Assembly: GCF_030581005.1 (NCBI RefSeq)
Contig: NZ_JAUQSX010000001.1
Location: 496,001-560,000, forward strand
Direction of reading: 5' to 3'
Origin: Hymenobacter mellowenesis
GTDB taxonomy: Bacteria > Bacteroidota > Bacteroidia > Cytophagales > Hymenobacteraceae
Length of the DNA stretch: 64,000 bases
Shown here: positions 8,301-16,133 of the stretch, in pieces
Layout: the number at the start of each line of letters is the position of its first letter
How positions within the stretch are numbered: the stretch's first letter is position 1
Notes under the pieces: model-generated
The model's input: only the letters and a program-made list of their open reading frames with translations
Database searches by the model: none
Told to the model about the DNA's origin: nothing
Position numbers and translations under genes: made by a program

Positions 8301-11300
8301 CAGGGCGGGGTTCACCGTCACTTGGGCAGTGGCCAGGTTGTTGGCCAGCACGTTGTCGATGGTCGTGGTCGACACGTCAGCCGTGGCCGTCACCACGCCC
8401 GAAGTCGGGGCGTTGAACACCAGCGCATAGGTCTGGTAGTTGGCCGAGCCCGTGGCCTGCGTGGTCGTGGTGCCCGAGGTCACAATGCCCGTGCTCGAAT
8501 CGTAGGTGATGGCCGTCGTGCCCGAGCCATAGGTGGCCTGGGTGCCCGAAACGCTGGTGGGCGCCGCAGGCGTAGCGCCGTTCAAGCCAATCTTCAGGGC
8601 ATTGGTGCCCGTGATGGGCAGGTTCGTGGGAATGGCCACGCGCGTTACCACCCCCGTGGCAGCGTCGCGGCCGTTGTTGCCTTCCGTCACCGTGAAGGTG
8701 ACCGACGTACCCGCGTCCACGCTCGTTACGGGCGTGCCGGGAGCGGCCGTGGTGGCCACGCCCACCGTTACGAAGGCGTTGGCAAACGTGGTGGCTACCG
8801 GCGGAGCTGCTACCGTAGCCGATACCGTGCGCGAGTTGTTGGTGCCGTCGGTGTCGCCGCCGGTCGTCGAAGGCGTCACGCTGGCCATCACTGAGTAGTT
8901 GGCGCTCGGAGCCGTGAAGCTCACCGTGTTGTTCACCGTCTGGCCCGAAGCCAGCGAGGCGATGGTCGGGAAGGTCACCGTGCTGCCGCTGATGGTAGCA
9001 TTGCCCGTCACGAAGACGTTGGTAGCACCAGCCGGCAGCGTGATGGTCTGCACCACGTTAGCAGCGGCCGATGGGCCGTTGTTCGAGGTGGTCACGTTGT
9101 AGGCCACTTGGGTGCCGGCCGTGGCCGTCGTCGGGCCGCTCAGGGTGGTCGCTACGTCAAACACCGTGCTGGCATTGATGGTAGCCGACTGCTGGTCGTT
9201 GGCCGTGAGGCCGGCTTGGTTCGAAGTGGTGCTGATGGCCGCCGTAGCCGTCACCGCCCCCGTGGGCTGGGTGTAGGTAATGGTGGCCGTGAGGGCATTG
9301 CCCGCGCCGGGAGCCAGCGAGGCAATGGTGCCGCCGGTCGGCGTGGTCGTGAAGGTCACCAGGCCCGTGGACGAGTTGTAGGTGAACGACAAGCCCGTGG
9401 GCGGTGTGATGCTCACGTTGCTCAGGCCAGCCGGCAGCTGGATGGTGGGCACCACGTTAGCAGCTGTCTGGGCACCGTTGTTGGTGAAGGTAGCCGTGAA
9501 CGTGGCGGTAGCGCCGGCGTTGCGCGGGCCGTTGCCCGAAATCGTGGCCACTACATCGGCCACGCTGTTCACAGTAATAGGCAGGTTGAAGAAGTCGGGC
9601 GCCGCCGTCACCGTGCCTTGGCTGGTGGTGGTGGTCACGTTGCTGGTCAGCGTAGTGCTGCCTGTGGTAGCGGGCGCGGTGTAAGCGAAGCTATAGGAGT
9701 TGGTAGCGCCGCTGGCTAACGACACCGGCGCACCGGTGAAGTAAATCACGTTGCCGCTGATGGTGGTGCCGGGGTAGGCGGCCACTAGGTCGGACTGCTG
9801 CTGGCCGCTCAGCGAAGCGCCCGCGGGCAGCGTCACTTTCTGCGTCACGCCGGCGGCCGTGTTGGGGCCGTTGTTGGTGAAGCTGGCCAGGTAGGTGCCC
9901 GAAGGCTGGCCGGCGCTCTGCGTAGCCGGGCCGGTCACCACCGTCGTCACGTCGGCCACGTCCACCACCGGAATGGTGTAGGTAGCCGGGCCGTTGGTGA
10001 TGGTGCCGCCGTTGTTGTTGGTGGCGCTCGTCACGTTGTTGCCGTCGGTCGAGGTGTAGGTGAAGCTCACCGTGCCCGACACTCCGAAGGTGGGCGTGTA
10101 GGTCAGGGTACCCAGCAGGGCCGGGGTAATCTGCGTGGCGGCAATGTTGGCCGCCGTCAGCACCGTGCCGTTGTAAGTCAGCGTGCCCGTGGCGGGCAGC
10201 GACGTGATGGTGTAGTACTGAATGGCGTTGGCCGTGCCATTCGGGAGCGTGCCCGATACCGAGCTGCTCAGGTTGGGATTGAGCACGGTGGCGCCGTTGT
10301 TGCTCGGAATGTTAACGTTGGTGAGCGTGTTGGGCACCGGGCCCAGGTTCACGGCCACGTTGCCCGAGAATTCCGACGTGCTGCTGTTGGCACCGCTCAC
10401 GAGCGTGGCCGTGCTGGTCAGCAGCGTGCCGTTGCTCACGCCGGGCAGGCTGCTCAGCGGAATGGTGAAGGTGAAGTTGTTCACACCCGTGTCGGAGCCC
10501 TGCGCAAAGCCGTTGATGTTGCCCGAGTAGTTGCTGGTGCCGCCGTCGGCATCGGCCACGCCTTCAACCACCGTCGTCAGGAACGCGCGGCCCTGGCCGA
10601 AGTTAGCGCCCGTAGCGTTAGGGGTGGCCGGGTTGGCCTGGGCGGTAAATAGCTCGATAGTGGCGCCAGCCTTAGCGTAGCCGCGCAGCACCAGGTTGCT
10701 GCCCACGATGGTGGCCGAGCGCAGAATTGGGTAGTTCACTAGGCCGTTGGCGCCGGTGGTGCCGTTGGCATTGTTCAGCGTCACGTAGGGCGAGGTGCCC
10801 GTCGCCTCATTGTTGCCGTCCACGCCCAGGTCGATGCCGATGGCCCCCGAGGCGGTCAGCCCGTTGAGCGAGGTCACGTTGCCGTTGTTAAAAATCGAGT
10901 TCTGGCTGATGAGCGTGTTCGTCACCGGCGAAGCGCCGGCGTTGCCAATCAGCGTGATGCCCGAGCCGTAGTTGCTGGAAATAACGTTCTGGCTGATGCT
11001 GTTATTCGCGCCGTAGATGCGAACACCCTGGGGCTCGGAGGCGTTCTGGCTGGCGGCGTTGCCGCGGCCGTTGTTGGTCACCGTGTTGCCGGTGATGGTG
11101 TTGCCACCGGCCGAGCGGTAGCTGTCGATGCCCTGCGCCGAGTTATCGGCAAACAGGTTGCTGGTCACCGTGGCGTTGCTGCCCTGGATGTCGAGGCCGT
11201 CGAGGTTGTCGCGAGTGCGGGAGTTGCCGCGCACTTCGTTGCCCGTCACGCTCACGTTGGTCACACCGCCATTGATGGCGATGCCCTTGCCGTTGGCGAA

Positions 11301-14300
11301 GCCAATCAGGTTGTTGCTCACCACGATGCCGGCCGTGCCGCCCGCCAAGCGCACGTTGTCGGCGTTGGTGGCCGTGGGCGGCACACCAAACGCGGTGGCC
11401 GTCGCGCCCACCACGTTTTGGGCGATGGTTACGTTATTGACGGAGGTGATGATGTTCGCGCCGTTGTTGCTGTCGGTTTCGTTGCCGAAGCCATAAACCG
11501 CCATGCCGCGCACCTGGCTGCCCGCGCCGGACACGATGAGACCGTAGGCCACACCGGTGCTGCCCACCAGCTGCACCTCGGGGCCGTTGAGTCGGCTCAG
11601 GGCCGTTGCGCCCGTGCCCACGGTGCCGCCCGCGCCCAGCAGCACGTCGTTAGTGTTGCCGATGTTGTAGGTCTGGGTCGCGCCGTTGATGGCCGTGTTC
11701 GGGCCCGTAATCTGCGGCAGGAAGGTGGCGGGCGTAATGGTGGCCACGCCGCCGGCCAGGTTAGCGGCCGGAATCATGAAAATACTCGTTTCAACGCCCG
11801 TGGGCAGGGCCACGCCGGCACGGCCCGCGGCCGTCGAGCCGGTGGCCAGGTCCTGGGCGTTGGTGTAGAAGCCCGCCTGGGTCAGCGAAGCTTCGTCGCC
11901 CAGCGCGTTGGCGTTGTTGATGAACTGGCGCAGCGAGCCCTGGCCCGCGTCGTTGCGGTTCACCACCACGTCGAAGTTGAAGCCAAAGTCGGGGCCGGCG
12001 TTGGTGCCGCCAGTCACCACCGATGTCGTGGCCACGCTCTCGGTCGTCACCGTGCCGGTGCGCAGGTCCAGGAGCGACTGCGTACCGGAGTTGGCGGCCG
12101 CGTCGGTAAAGGTCGGGTTGAAGCCGCCCACGGCGGTCGTCGTGCCGTTGTAGGTTTGCACCGCTACCTGGGTGCTGGTGTAGCCGGCCGTGGCCGAGCC
12201 CGTGAAAGTGGCGCCCGTACGGCTCGAAATCACCGAGCTGTTTACCACGCGCACCGTGTAGTTGGTACCCACCGGCGCGTTGAAGGCGTACTGGCCGTTG
12301 GCGTCGGTGATGGCCGTGGCCACCAGCGCGTTGCTGCTGTTGTAGAGTTCTACCTTGGCACCTGGGCGGCCCACGGCGCCAGTGGCCGTGCGGGGCCGGC
12401 CGGCGCCGCCGCCGTAATTCACGTCTTCAAACACGTAGCCCGTCAGGGCCGACAATACGGGAGCGTTGCCCGAAAATTCGGACGTGGAATTGCCTACCGT
12501 GGCCGTGCTGGTCAGGGCTGAGCCCACCGCCGGCGGCGTGGTCAGCGGAATGAGGAACGAGAAGCGGTTGGTGTTGTCGGTGCCTTGGTTCAGGCCGTTC
12601 ACCGGGTTGGTATAGGTGCCGGTGCCGCCATCAAGGTCGGCGGCGCTGCCTTCGGTGGCGCTGCCCAAGTAGGTGCGGCCCTGGCCAAAGCCTTGGTTAG
12701 CCGTCACGCTGTTGGCCGTGCCGTCGGCCGTGAAGAATTCGATGATGGAGCCGGGGCGGGCAAAGCCCTGCACCAGCAGGCCGTTGCTCGTCACGGAGGC
12801 GGTGGTAATCACCGGGAAGTTGAGCACGCCGTTGCCGCCCGTGTCGCCGTCGCCGTTGTCGTTGATGCTCACGTTGGAGGCCGTGCCGGTAGCGCCGTTG
12901 TAGGTGGTAGCGGCCACGTTGCCCTCGGCCGTGGTCAGGATGTCGATGCCCAGGCGGGTGTTGCCAAAGGTCGAGTTCTGCGTAATGGTCACCAGGTTAG
13001 CGCCCGCTTCCACCAGCACGCCCGAGCCGTTGTTGCCGCTCAGCACGTTGTTGGAGATGGTGGTCGTGTTGGTGGCGCCGTACATGCGGATGCCCGAGCC
13101 TTCCACGCCGCGGTTGCTGGTCACACCCGTGCCGTTGTTGCTGATGGTGTTGCCGGTGATGGTATTGCCACCCACGCCGTCGTTGCCGAACGAGTCGATG
13201 CCATGGCCCAGGCTTTCCGTAATCAGGTTGTTCAAAACGGTGTTGCCCGTGCTGTTGCCTTGCAGCTCCAGCCCGTCAAACACCAGGCCCTCGGTGGGGA
13301 AGTTACCCACCAGCACTTCTTGGGCATTGCCGCGCAGCTCGTTGTTAACGATGGAGTTGCCATTGGCCCCGTTGCCGCTGCCAAATACCCAGATGCCCAT
13401 GCCGCCGTTGTACCCGATGAGGTTGTTGCGCACCGTGCCGTTGTCGGAGTTGTTGAGGTAAATGCCCTGCTCGGTCCCGCGCACGTTCATGCCGGGGTCG
13501 GAGAAGCTGATGGCCGTGGTGCCGATGACGTTTTGCGCGATGGTCGTGTTGCTCACGTCCGCCGCCACGCCAATCTGGTTCTGGTAGCCATAAATGCTCA
13601 AGCCGCGCACGGTGGCGTTGGTGGCCCCAGCTATAAACTCCAGGCCGGTGCCGGTGCGCGTGCCTTTCAGCTGCACTTCGGGGCCGTTGAGGCGGCTCAG
13701 GATGGCCGGGACCGTGCCCACGTTACCGCCGGCGCCCAGCAGGCGGTCGTTAGTGTTGCCGATGTTGTAAGTCTGGGTCGCGCCGTTGATGGCCACGTTG
13801 GCCCCGTTTATTTGCGGCAGCACGGCGGCCGTGTTGATGGCGGCCACCCCGTTGGTGAGCAGCGAGGCCGGAATCATAAAAATGCTCGTCTCGCGCCCGG
13901 CGGGCAGCGGTACGCCGGCCAGGCCGGCGGCGGTCGAGCCCGTGGCCAGGTTCTCGGCGTTGGTGAAGAAGCCGGCCTGCGCCAACAGGTTGGAGCCCGT
14001 CAGGGCGTTCGAGTTGATGATGAACTGGCGCAGCGTGCCCTGGGCGTTGTTGCCGGTCACGGTGGCTACGTCCTTGGGGTTCACCACGGTATCGAAGTTG
14101 AAGCCAAAGTCCGGCCCCGTAACGGTGCTGTTTGCATTGAGAGCCACCGTGGCCTGGCTTTCGGCGATGGTGTTGGCCGTGTTCAGGCTAACGAGGGTGG
14201 TGCCGGTGGTGCCGTTGCCGGCGTCGTACTTGTTTGGGTCGGCGCCGCCCACAGCGGTGCCGGCGCCGTTGTAGGTTTGCACAGGTATCAGGGCCGAAGT

Positions 14301-15545
14301 GTAGCCGGCGCGCGAACTGGTGACGGTGTTGTTCACTACCCGCACCGTGTAATTGCCCGCGGCGGTGATGCCGCTGAAAGCGTACTGGCCATTGGCGTCG
14401 GTGGTAGTAGCCGCCAAATAGACGCCTCCTGGCGTGTAGAGTTCCACGCGGGCATTGGGCCGGGCCACTCCGCCCGAGGCGGCCAGGCTGCGGCCGACGC
14501 CCCCGCCGTAGTTCACGTCTTCAAACACGTAGCCGGTCACCGAGCCACTGGCCGGTGCCAGCTGCGATACGCCCATCAGCCATTTTTCGCCCACGTGAAT
14601 GTTGTCATCGGCGGTGCCAGGCTGTGGGTGCCACCGGGAGCCGTTACCGTCATTAATCAGGTAAAGCCGGAAAGACACACTGGTAATGGGGACAGTGGTG
14701 TTCACCAACACCGAGCCGCTCGCGCCCCCCGAGCCGGTGGTCGCATTGATGAAACCCTTGGTGACGGTGGCGTTGTTGCGAATCCGCGTGTTGCCGTTCG
14801 TCACGATAAACTCATTCGGGCCGTCCAACTTCGACAACGTCACGCCCGCAGTTAGCAGGTCCAGGTCAACAGCAAAGCCCAGAAGACCGTTGTTTCCGCC
14901 ATCGTAGGTTCCGCCCATGCCGGTGATGTGCAACACCGGGTTGGAAACGGGCTGGTTGAAGGTGATGGTCAAATCCGCATACTGGTAACGCGGATTCCTA
15001 CTGGCATTGTAGGCCAACGCGTGGGCAGTCATCAGCATGCTCACGCTGCGGTTAGCATTTATCGAAATGCCGTCAGTTCCCCCCGATACGGACGTGTAGT
15101 TGCCATCAACCGAACCGCCGACATCGTTCATTAGCGGGAAAACCTCATCGGCAACGGCAGCAATGCCTCCAGTGCCCCCATTGGCACCAAAGGCAACCCC
15201 CGTGCCCGTGCTCATGCGAGCGGTTGATACGCCCGTGTACTGCTGGTTGCTCAGCGAGAACGTGGCCGTGGTGATAGGCACGTAGGCGGCAAACGTATTG
15301 CCGTTGGGGTTATCAATGTTGTTTTGAAAGGTAATAACCTGATTGCCTGTGGTAATACCATTGCCAGTTGGATTGTCCGCGCTGGCCGCGAACTCCAGCG
15401 CAGGCGTTTGCGCCAGCGCCGCATGGCTGAACGTGGCCAATAGCGCTAGCAGCGCCAAGCGCCAGCGCTGCAACGCCGGCTTCCTAGTGGTGTGACTGCC
15501 CCGTCGATTGGGAGGGACTGCCACATTTCGTAAGGATGCTCTCAT
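5304..15545 (-). CDS. Giant T9SS-secreted surface protein with beta-helix and DUF11 repeats
   Basis: A protein of about 3,413 residues predicted to be exported by Sec and then T9SS and attached to the cell surface. A signal peptide ends at ALA-Q (residue 45). Two tandem blocks follow (about 336-1033 and 1034-1735), each with an SdrD-B/Cna-B-like domain opening TGYVFEDVNYGGG, a conserved TLRQFI/SLRQFI segment, and Asn/Gly-rich parallel beta-helix repeats. Residues about 1865-2970 hold eight DUF11-like repeats of the pattern GP-AG-NNGP-LPAG. A cadherin-like segment follows, then a LPVELTDF fibronectin-like module (from 3222) and a type A sorting domain (about 3338-3413, SLFPNPA to TKRLIKE). The start at MRASLRN gives a proper signal peptide; an ATG 27 codons upstream is less likely. 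No catalytic domain seen: probably an adhesin or matrix component. Confidence 0.93.
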   Translation of the reverse strand: MRASLRNVAVPPNRRGSHTTRKPALQRWRLALLALLATFSHAALAQTPALEFAASADNPTGNGITTGNQVITFQNNIDNPNGNTFAAYVPITTATFSLSNQQYTGVSTARMSTGTGVAFGANGGTGGIAAVADEVFPLMNDVGGSVDGNYTSVSGGTDGISINANRSVSMLMTAHALAYNASRNPRYQYADLTITFNQPVSNPVLHITGMGGTYDGGNNGLLGFAVDLDLLTAGVTLSKLDGPNEFIVTNGNTRIRNNATVTKGFINATTGSGGASGSVLVNTTVPITSVSFRLYLINDGNGSRWHPQPGTADDNIHVGEKWLMGVSQLAPASGSVTGYVFEDVNYGGGVGRSLAASGGVARPNARVELYTPGGVYLAATTTDANGQYAFSGITAAGNYTVRVVNNTVTSSRAGYTSALIPVQTYNGAGTAVGGADPNKYDAGNGTTGTTLVSLNTANTIAESQATVALNANSTVTGPDFGFNFDTVVNPKDVATVTGNNAQGTLRQFIINSNALTGSNLLAQAGFFTNAENLATGSTAAGLAGVPLPAGRETSIFMIPASLLTNGVAAINTAAVLPQINGANVAINGATQTYNIGNTNDRLLGAGGNVGTVPAILSRLNGPEVQLKGTRTGTGLEFIAGATNATVRGLSIYGYQNQIGVAADVSNTTIAQNVIGTTAISFSDPGMNVRGTEQGIYLNNSDNGTVRNNLIGYNGGMGIWVFGSGNGANGNSIVNNELRGNAQEVLVGNFPTEGLVFDGLELQGNSTGNTVLNNLITESLGHGIDSFGNDGVGGNTITGNTISNNGTGVTSNRGVEGSGIRMYGATNTTTISNNVLSGNNGSGVLVEAGANLVTITQNSTFGNTRLGIDILTTAEGNVAATTYNGATGTASNVSINDNGDGDTGGNGVLNFPVITTASVTSNGLLVQGFARPGSIIEFFTADGTANSVTANQGFGQGRTYLGSATEGSAADLDGGTGTYTNPVNGLNQGTDNTNRFSFLIPLTTPPAVGSALTSTATVGNSTSEFSGNAPVLSALTGYVFEDVNYGGGAGRPRTATGAVGRPGAKVELYNSSNALVATAITDANGQYAFNAPVGTNYTVRVVNSSVISSRTGATFTGSATAGYTSTQVAVQTYNGTTTAVGGFNPTFTDAAANSGTQSLLDLRTGTVTTESVATTSVVTGGTNAGPDFGFNFDVVVNRNDAGQGSLRQFINNANALGDEASLTQAGFYTNAQDLATGSTAAGRAGVALPTGVETSIFMIPAANLAGGVATITPATFLPQITGPNTAINGATQTYNIGNTNDVLLGAGGTVGTGATALSRLNGPEVQLVGSTGVAYGLIVSGAGSQVRGMAVYGFGNETDSNNGANIITSVNNVTIAQNVVGATATAFGVPPTATNADNVRLAGGTAGIVVSNNLIGFANGKGIAINGGVTNVSVTGNEVRGNSRTRDNLDGLDIQGSNATVTSNLFADNSAQGIDSYRSAGGNTITGNTVTNNGRGNAASQNASEPQGVRIYGANNSISQNVISSNYGSGITLIGNAGASPVTNTLISQNSIFNNGNVTSLNGLTASGAIGIDLGVDGNNEATGTSPYVTLNNANGTTGANGLVNYPILRSATIVGSNLVLRGYAKAGATIELFTAQANPATPNATGANFGQGRAFLTTVVEGVADADGGTSNYSGNINGFAQGSDTGVNNFTFTIPLSSLPGVSNGTLLTSTATLVSGANSSTSEFSGNVAVNLGPVPNTLTNVNIPSNNGATVLNPNLSSSVSGTLPNGTANAIQYYTITSLPATGTLTYNGTVLTAANIAATQITPALLGTLTYTPTFGVSGTVSFTYTSTDGNNVTSATNNNGGTITNGPATYTIPVVDVADVTTVVTGPATQSAGQPSGTYLASFTNNGPNTAAGVTQKVTLPAGASLSGQQQSDLVAAYPGTTISGNVIYFTGAPVSLASGATNSYSFAYTAPATTGSTTLTSNVTTTTSQGTVTAAPDFFNLPITVNSVADVVATISGNGPRNAGATATFTATFTNNGAQTAANVVPTIQLPAGLSNVSITPPTGLSFTYNSSTGLVTFTTTPTGGTIASLAPGAGNALTATITYTQPTGAVTATAAISTTSNQAGLTANDQQSATINASTVFDVATTLSGPTTATAGTQVAYNVTTSNNGPSAAANVVQTITLPAGATNVFVTGNATISGSTVTFPTIASLASGQTVNNTVSFTAPSANYSVMASVTPSTTGGDTDGTNNSRTVSATVAAPPVATTFANAFVTVGVATTAAPGTPVTSVDAGTSVTFTVTEGNNGRDAATGVVTRVAIPTNLPITGTNALKIGLNGATPAAPTSVSGTQATYGSGTTAITYDSSTGIVTSGTTTTQATGSANYQTYALVFNAPTSGVVTATADVSTTTIDNVLANNLATAQVTVNPALTDVATKMTGPASATAGQLLSYTVTTTNNGPAPANSVVQLANIPAGLPVSGANAVQINGAAPTSVATVAGVTTATYGSGTSAITYNQNTGLVTFASIDSQAAGNTVSNTIAYYAPANGNTNLTNTAEVSTSSPEGITTNNADGVATALTPVADLQVAILGPTSAVQGGGITYTVVTTNNGPSVAGTVTTTVQLPAGLSGVVVRDVNGLVLTNSTTSGYNAADGVVRFTAQTNQAPGTLDASIGSITFDVPANTNLIQPTATVAVTGSVVDQVERNNTATLATAIKPATSTLIDMGTSVSVTVPSANPATVAVGTAVTFSVNTRNNTANTTATNVVQTLELVAGLPVTGTNAVLVNGAAPTSVNTTTGVATYAGGTTYDPATGLVTFAYATFPTGLQTNTVTVIAPGATPLVATAVVRADQSEPAGSTANNTAVRAQLVTLTPDVATAITGPSQTIAGAPVSYTVVTSVAGLSAVSGATQTVQLPAGVTSYSLNGGAPVTVASGATISIPVPGTINPGAANAVSNVISFAAPSAAFNVTGFATATGDAGNTGNNTATQATTIINKAPIAANVVNTRQAPQSNSANTGQLFISSLSAADPEGNAITYTVTKAPDATQGRLYYNNAGTYTLVADGQTLTPTQATTLRFDPTPGFVGNAPFQYTATDALGAVSNTAIYLVPVGSDNAAVYTATPTKGGNSNQYANGDVLAYGIDPNGAAYNTAGLIYSTTGGVPATGTGTVSNGISFGKLSVADSTTLAGLGIRYTSGTGLFTVVDRTKLPRAGRSTTVSITTVDLFGGITVQNFTVATGNNPLPVELTDFTATAVKNVDAALVWRTASEKNNDHFDVERSLNGTDFVKIGQVRGQGNASTPTDYNLTDAGIGRKTTGLVYYRLKQVDVDGTATYSLVRTVTFTATATAEPAISLFPNPATSTTQLDLTTLPAGTYQVSVLDAAGRVVLSVKREAGIAQALDVNTIASGTYMVLVRGQNNGQVINLTKRLIKE

Positions 15546-15636
15546 AAAACTTACGTGTTGGAAAGAAGTGAAAAAATTAAAAAGTGTTGCTTCGATGGAG
15601 TGAGGCCCAAGCTTATAAAAGGGCATGATTCAGCTA

Positions 15637-15644
15637 CAAAACTA
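15637..15644 (-). promoter_or_regulatory. Possible Bacteroidota -7 box for the giant gene
   Basis: Reads TAGTTTTG on the minus strand, matching TAnnTTTG, about 92 bases before the start codon. No TTTG is seen 19-21 bases upstream, so the call is tentative. Confidence 0.35.
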
Positions 15645-15807
15645 AATTTTGGCCCTTTGTAAGGGGTGCCTTTTTCGTTTAACCAAGCCGCTCAGTCGGT
15701 AGATGCATCGAATGCGGGGATGAATGAGAAGGCTGCTTACCATTTCTATATTCCAGTCCGGTGCTTGCTCCGGCAGATTGTTTCAGTTAAAAAAGACAGG
15801 AAATAAT

Positions 15808-15906
15808 ATGAATCTTACCAAACCTAAAGCACAATCTAATAAACCGTTGGCTCCAATTGTAGAAGCGTCGACACTTCTCGGCAAAAATAATTATTCTAAT
15901 GGTTAA
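15808..15906 (+). CDS. Possible small peptide in an AT-rich gap
   Basis: A 32-codon open frame starting MNLTKPKAQSNK, with a purine-rich tract (aaaaaagacaggaaataat) just before the ATG. The frame can be extended upstream to 15724, but those residues look random. The surrounding 400 bases are much more AT-rich than the neighbouring genes. No signal peptide, Cys or recognisable precursor motif is present. It could be a short expressed peptide or chance; I do not recognise it. Confidence 0.22.
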   Translation: MNLTKPKAQSNKPLAPIVEASTLLGKNNYSNG

Positions 15907-16051
15907 GTCACTGACCAACGGGCAAGTACGCAATATATAACCAGATTAATATTAAAACTTAAATAAATTATTTGTTATCTTATTTAGCGCTGCCTAGGCA
16001 GGGCTCCCAGTAGCGACTGTCTTGGTAGCCACTGGCCACGCTCCAAAATCA

Positions 16052-16085
16052 AAAAAGCCCCGCCGGATACCGACGGGGCTTTTCT
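16052..16085 (-). terminator. Rho-independent terminator
   Basis: Stem aaaagccccg / cggggctttt around a short loop, with A and T tracts on the two sides, 49 bases after the stop of the minus-strand 1,124-residue surface protein. Confidence 0.88.
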
Positions 16086-16133
16086 TGAGTTATGATAGAA
16101 CTGCCGCTAGCGAGGCGCCAGCTGCTTTGGTTG

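Larger units (their letters stand above)
15546..16133. other. AT-rich intergenic region between two T9SS genes
   Basis: About 590 bases upstream of the giant gene. It contains the tentative promoter and small ORF listed separately and the terminator of the next surface-protein gene. No RNA gene or other protein was recognised. Confidence 0.5.

Noticed and set aside
6459..8894. 811-codon open frame antisense to the giant surface-protein gene
   Set aside because: It is the reverse of a Thr/Gly/Asn-rich coding region; the translation is His/Arg/Gly-rich with no domain, and the sense frame has clear domains across the same span.
12585..14855. 756-codon antisense open frame
   Set aside because: Same reason: antisense shadow of the duplicated beta-helix block.
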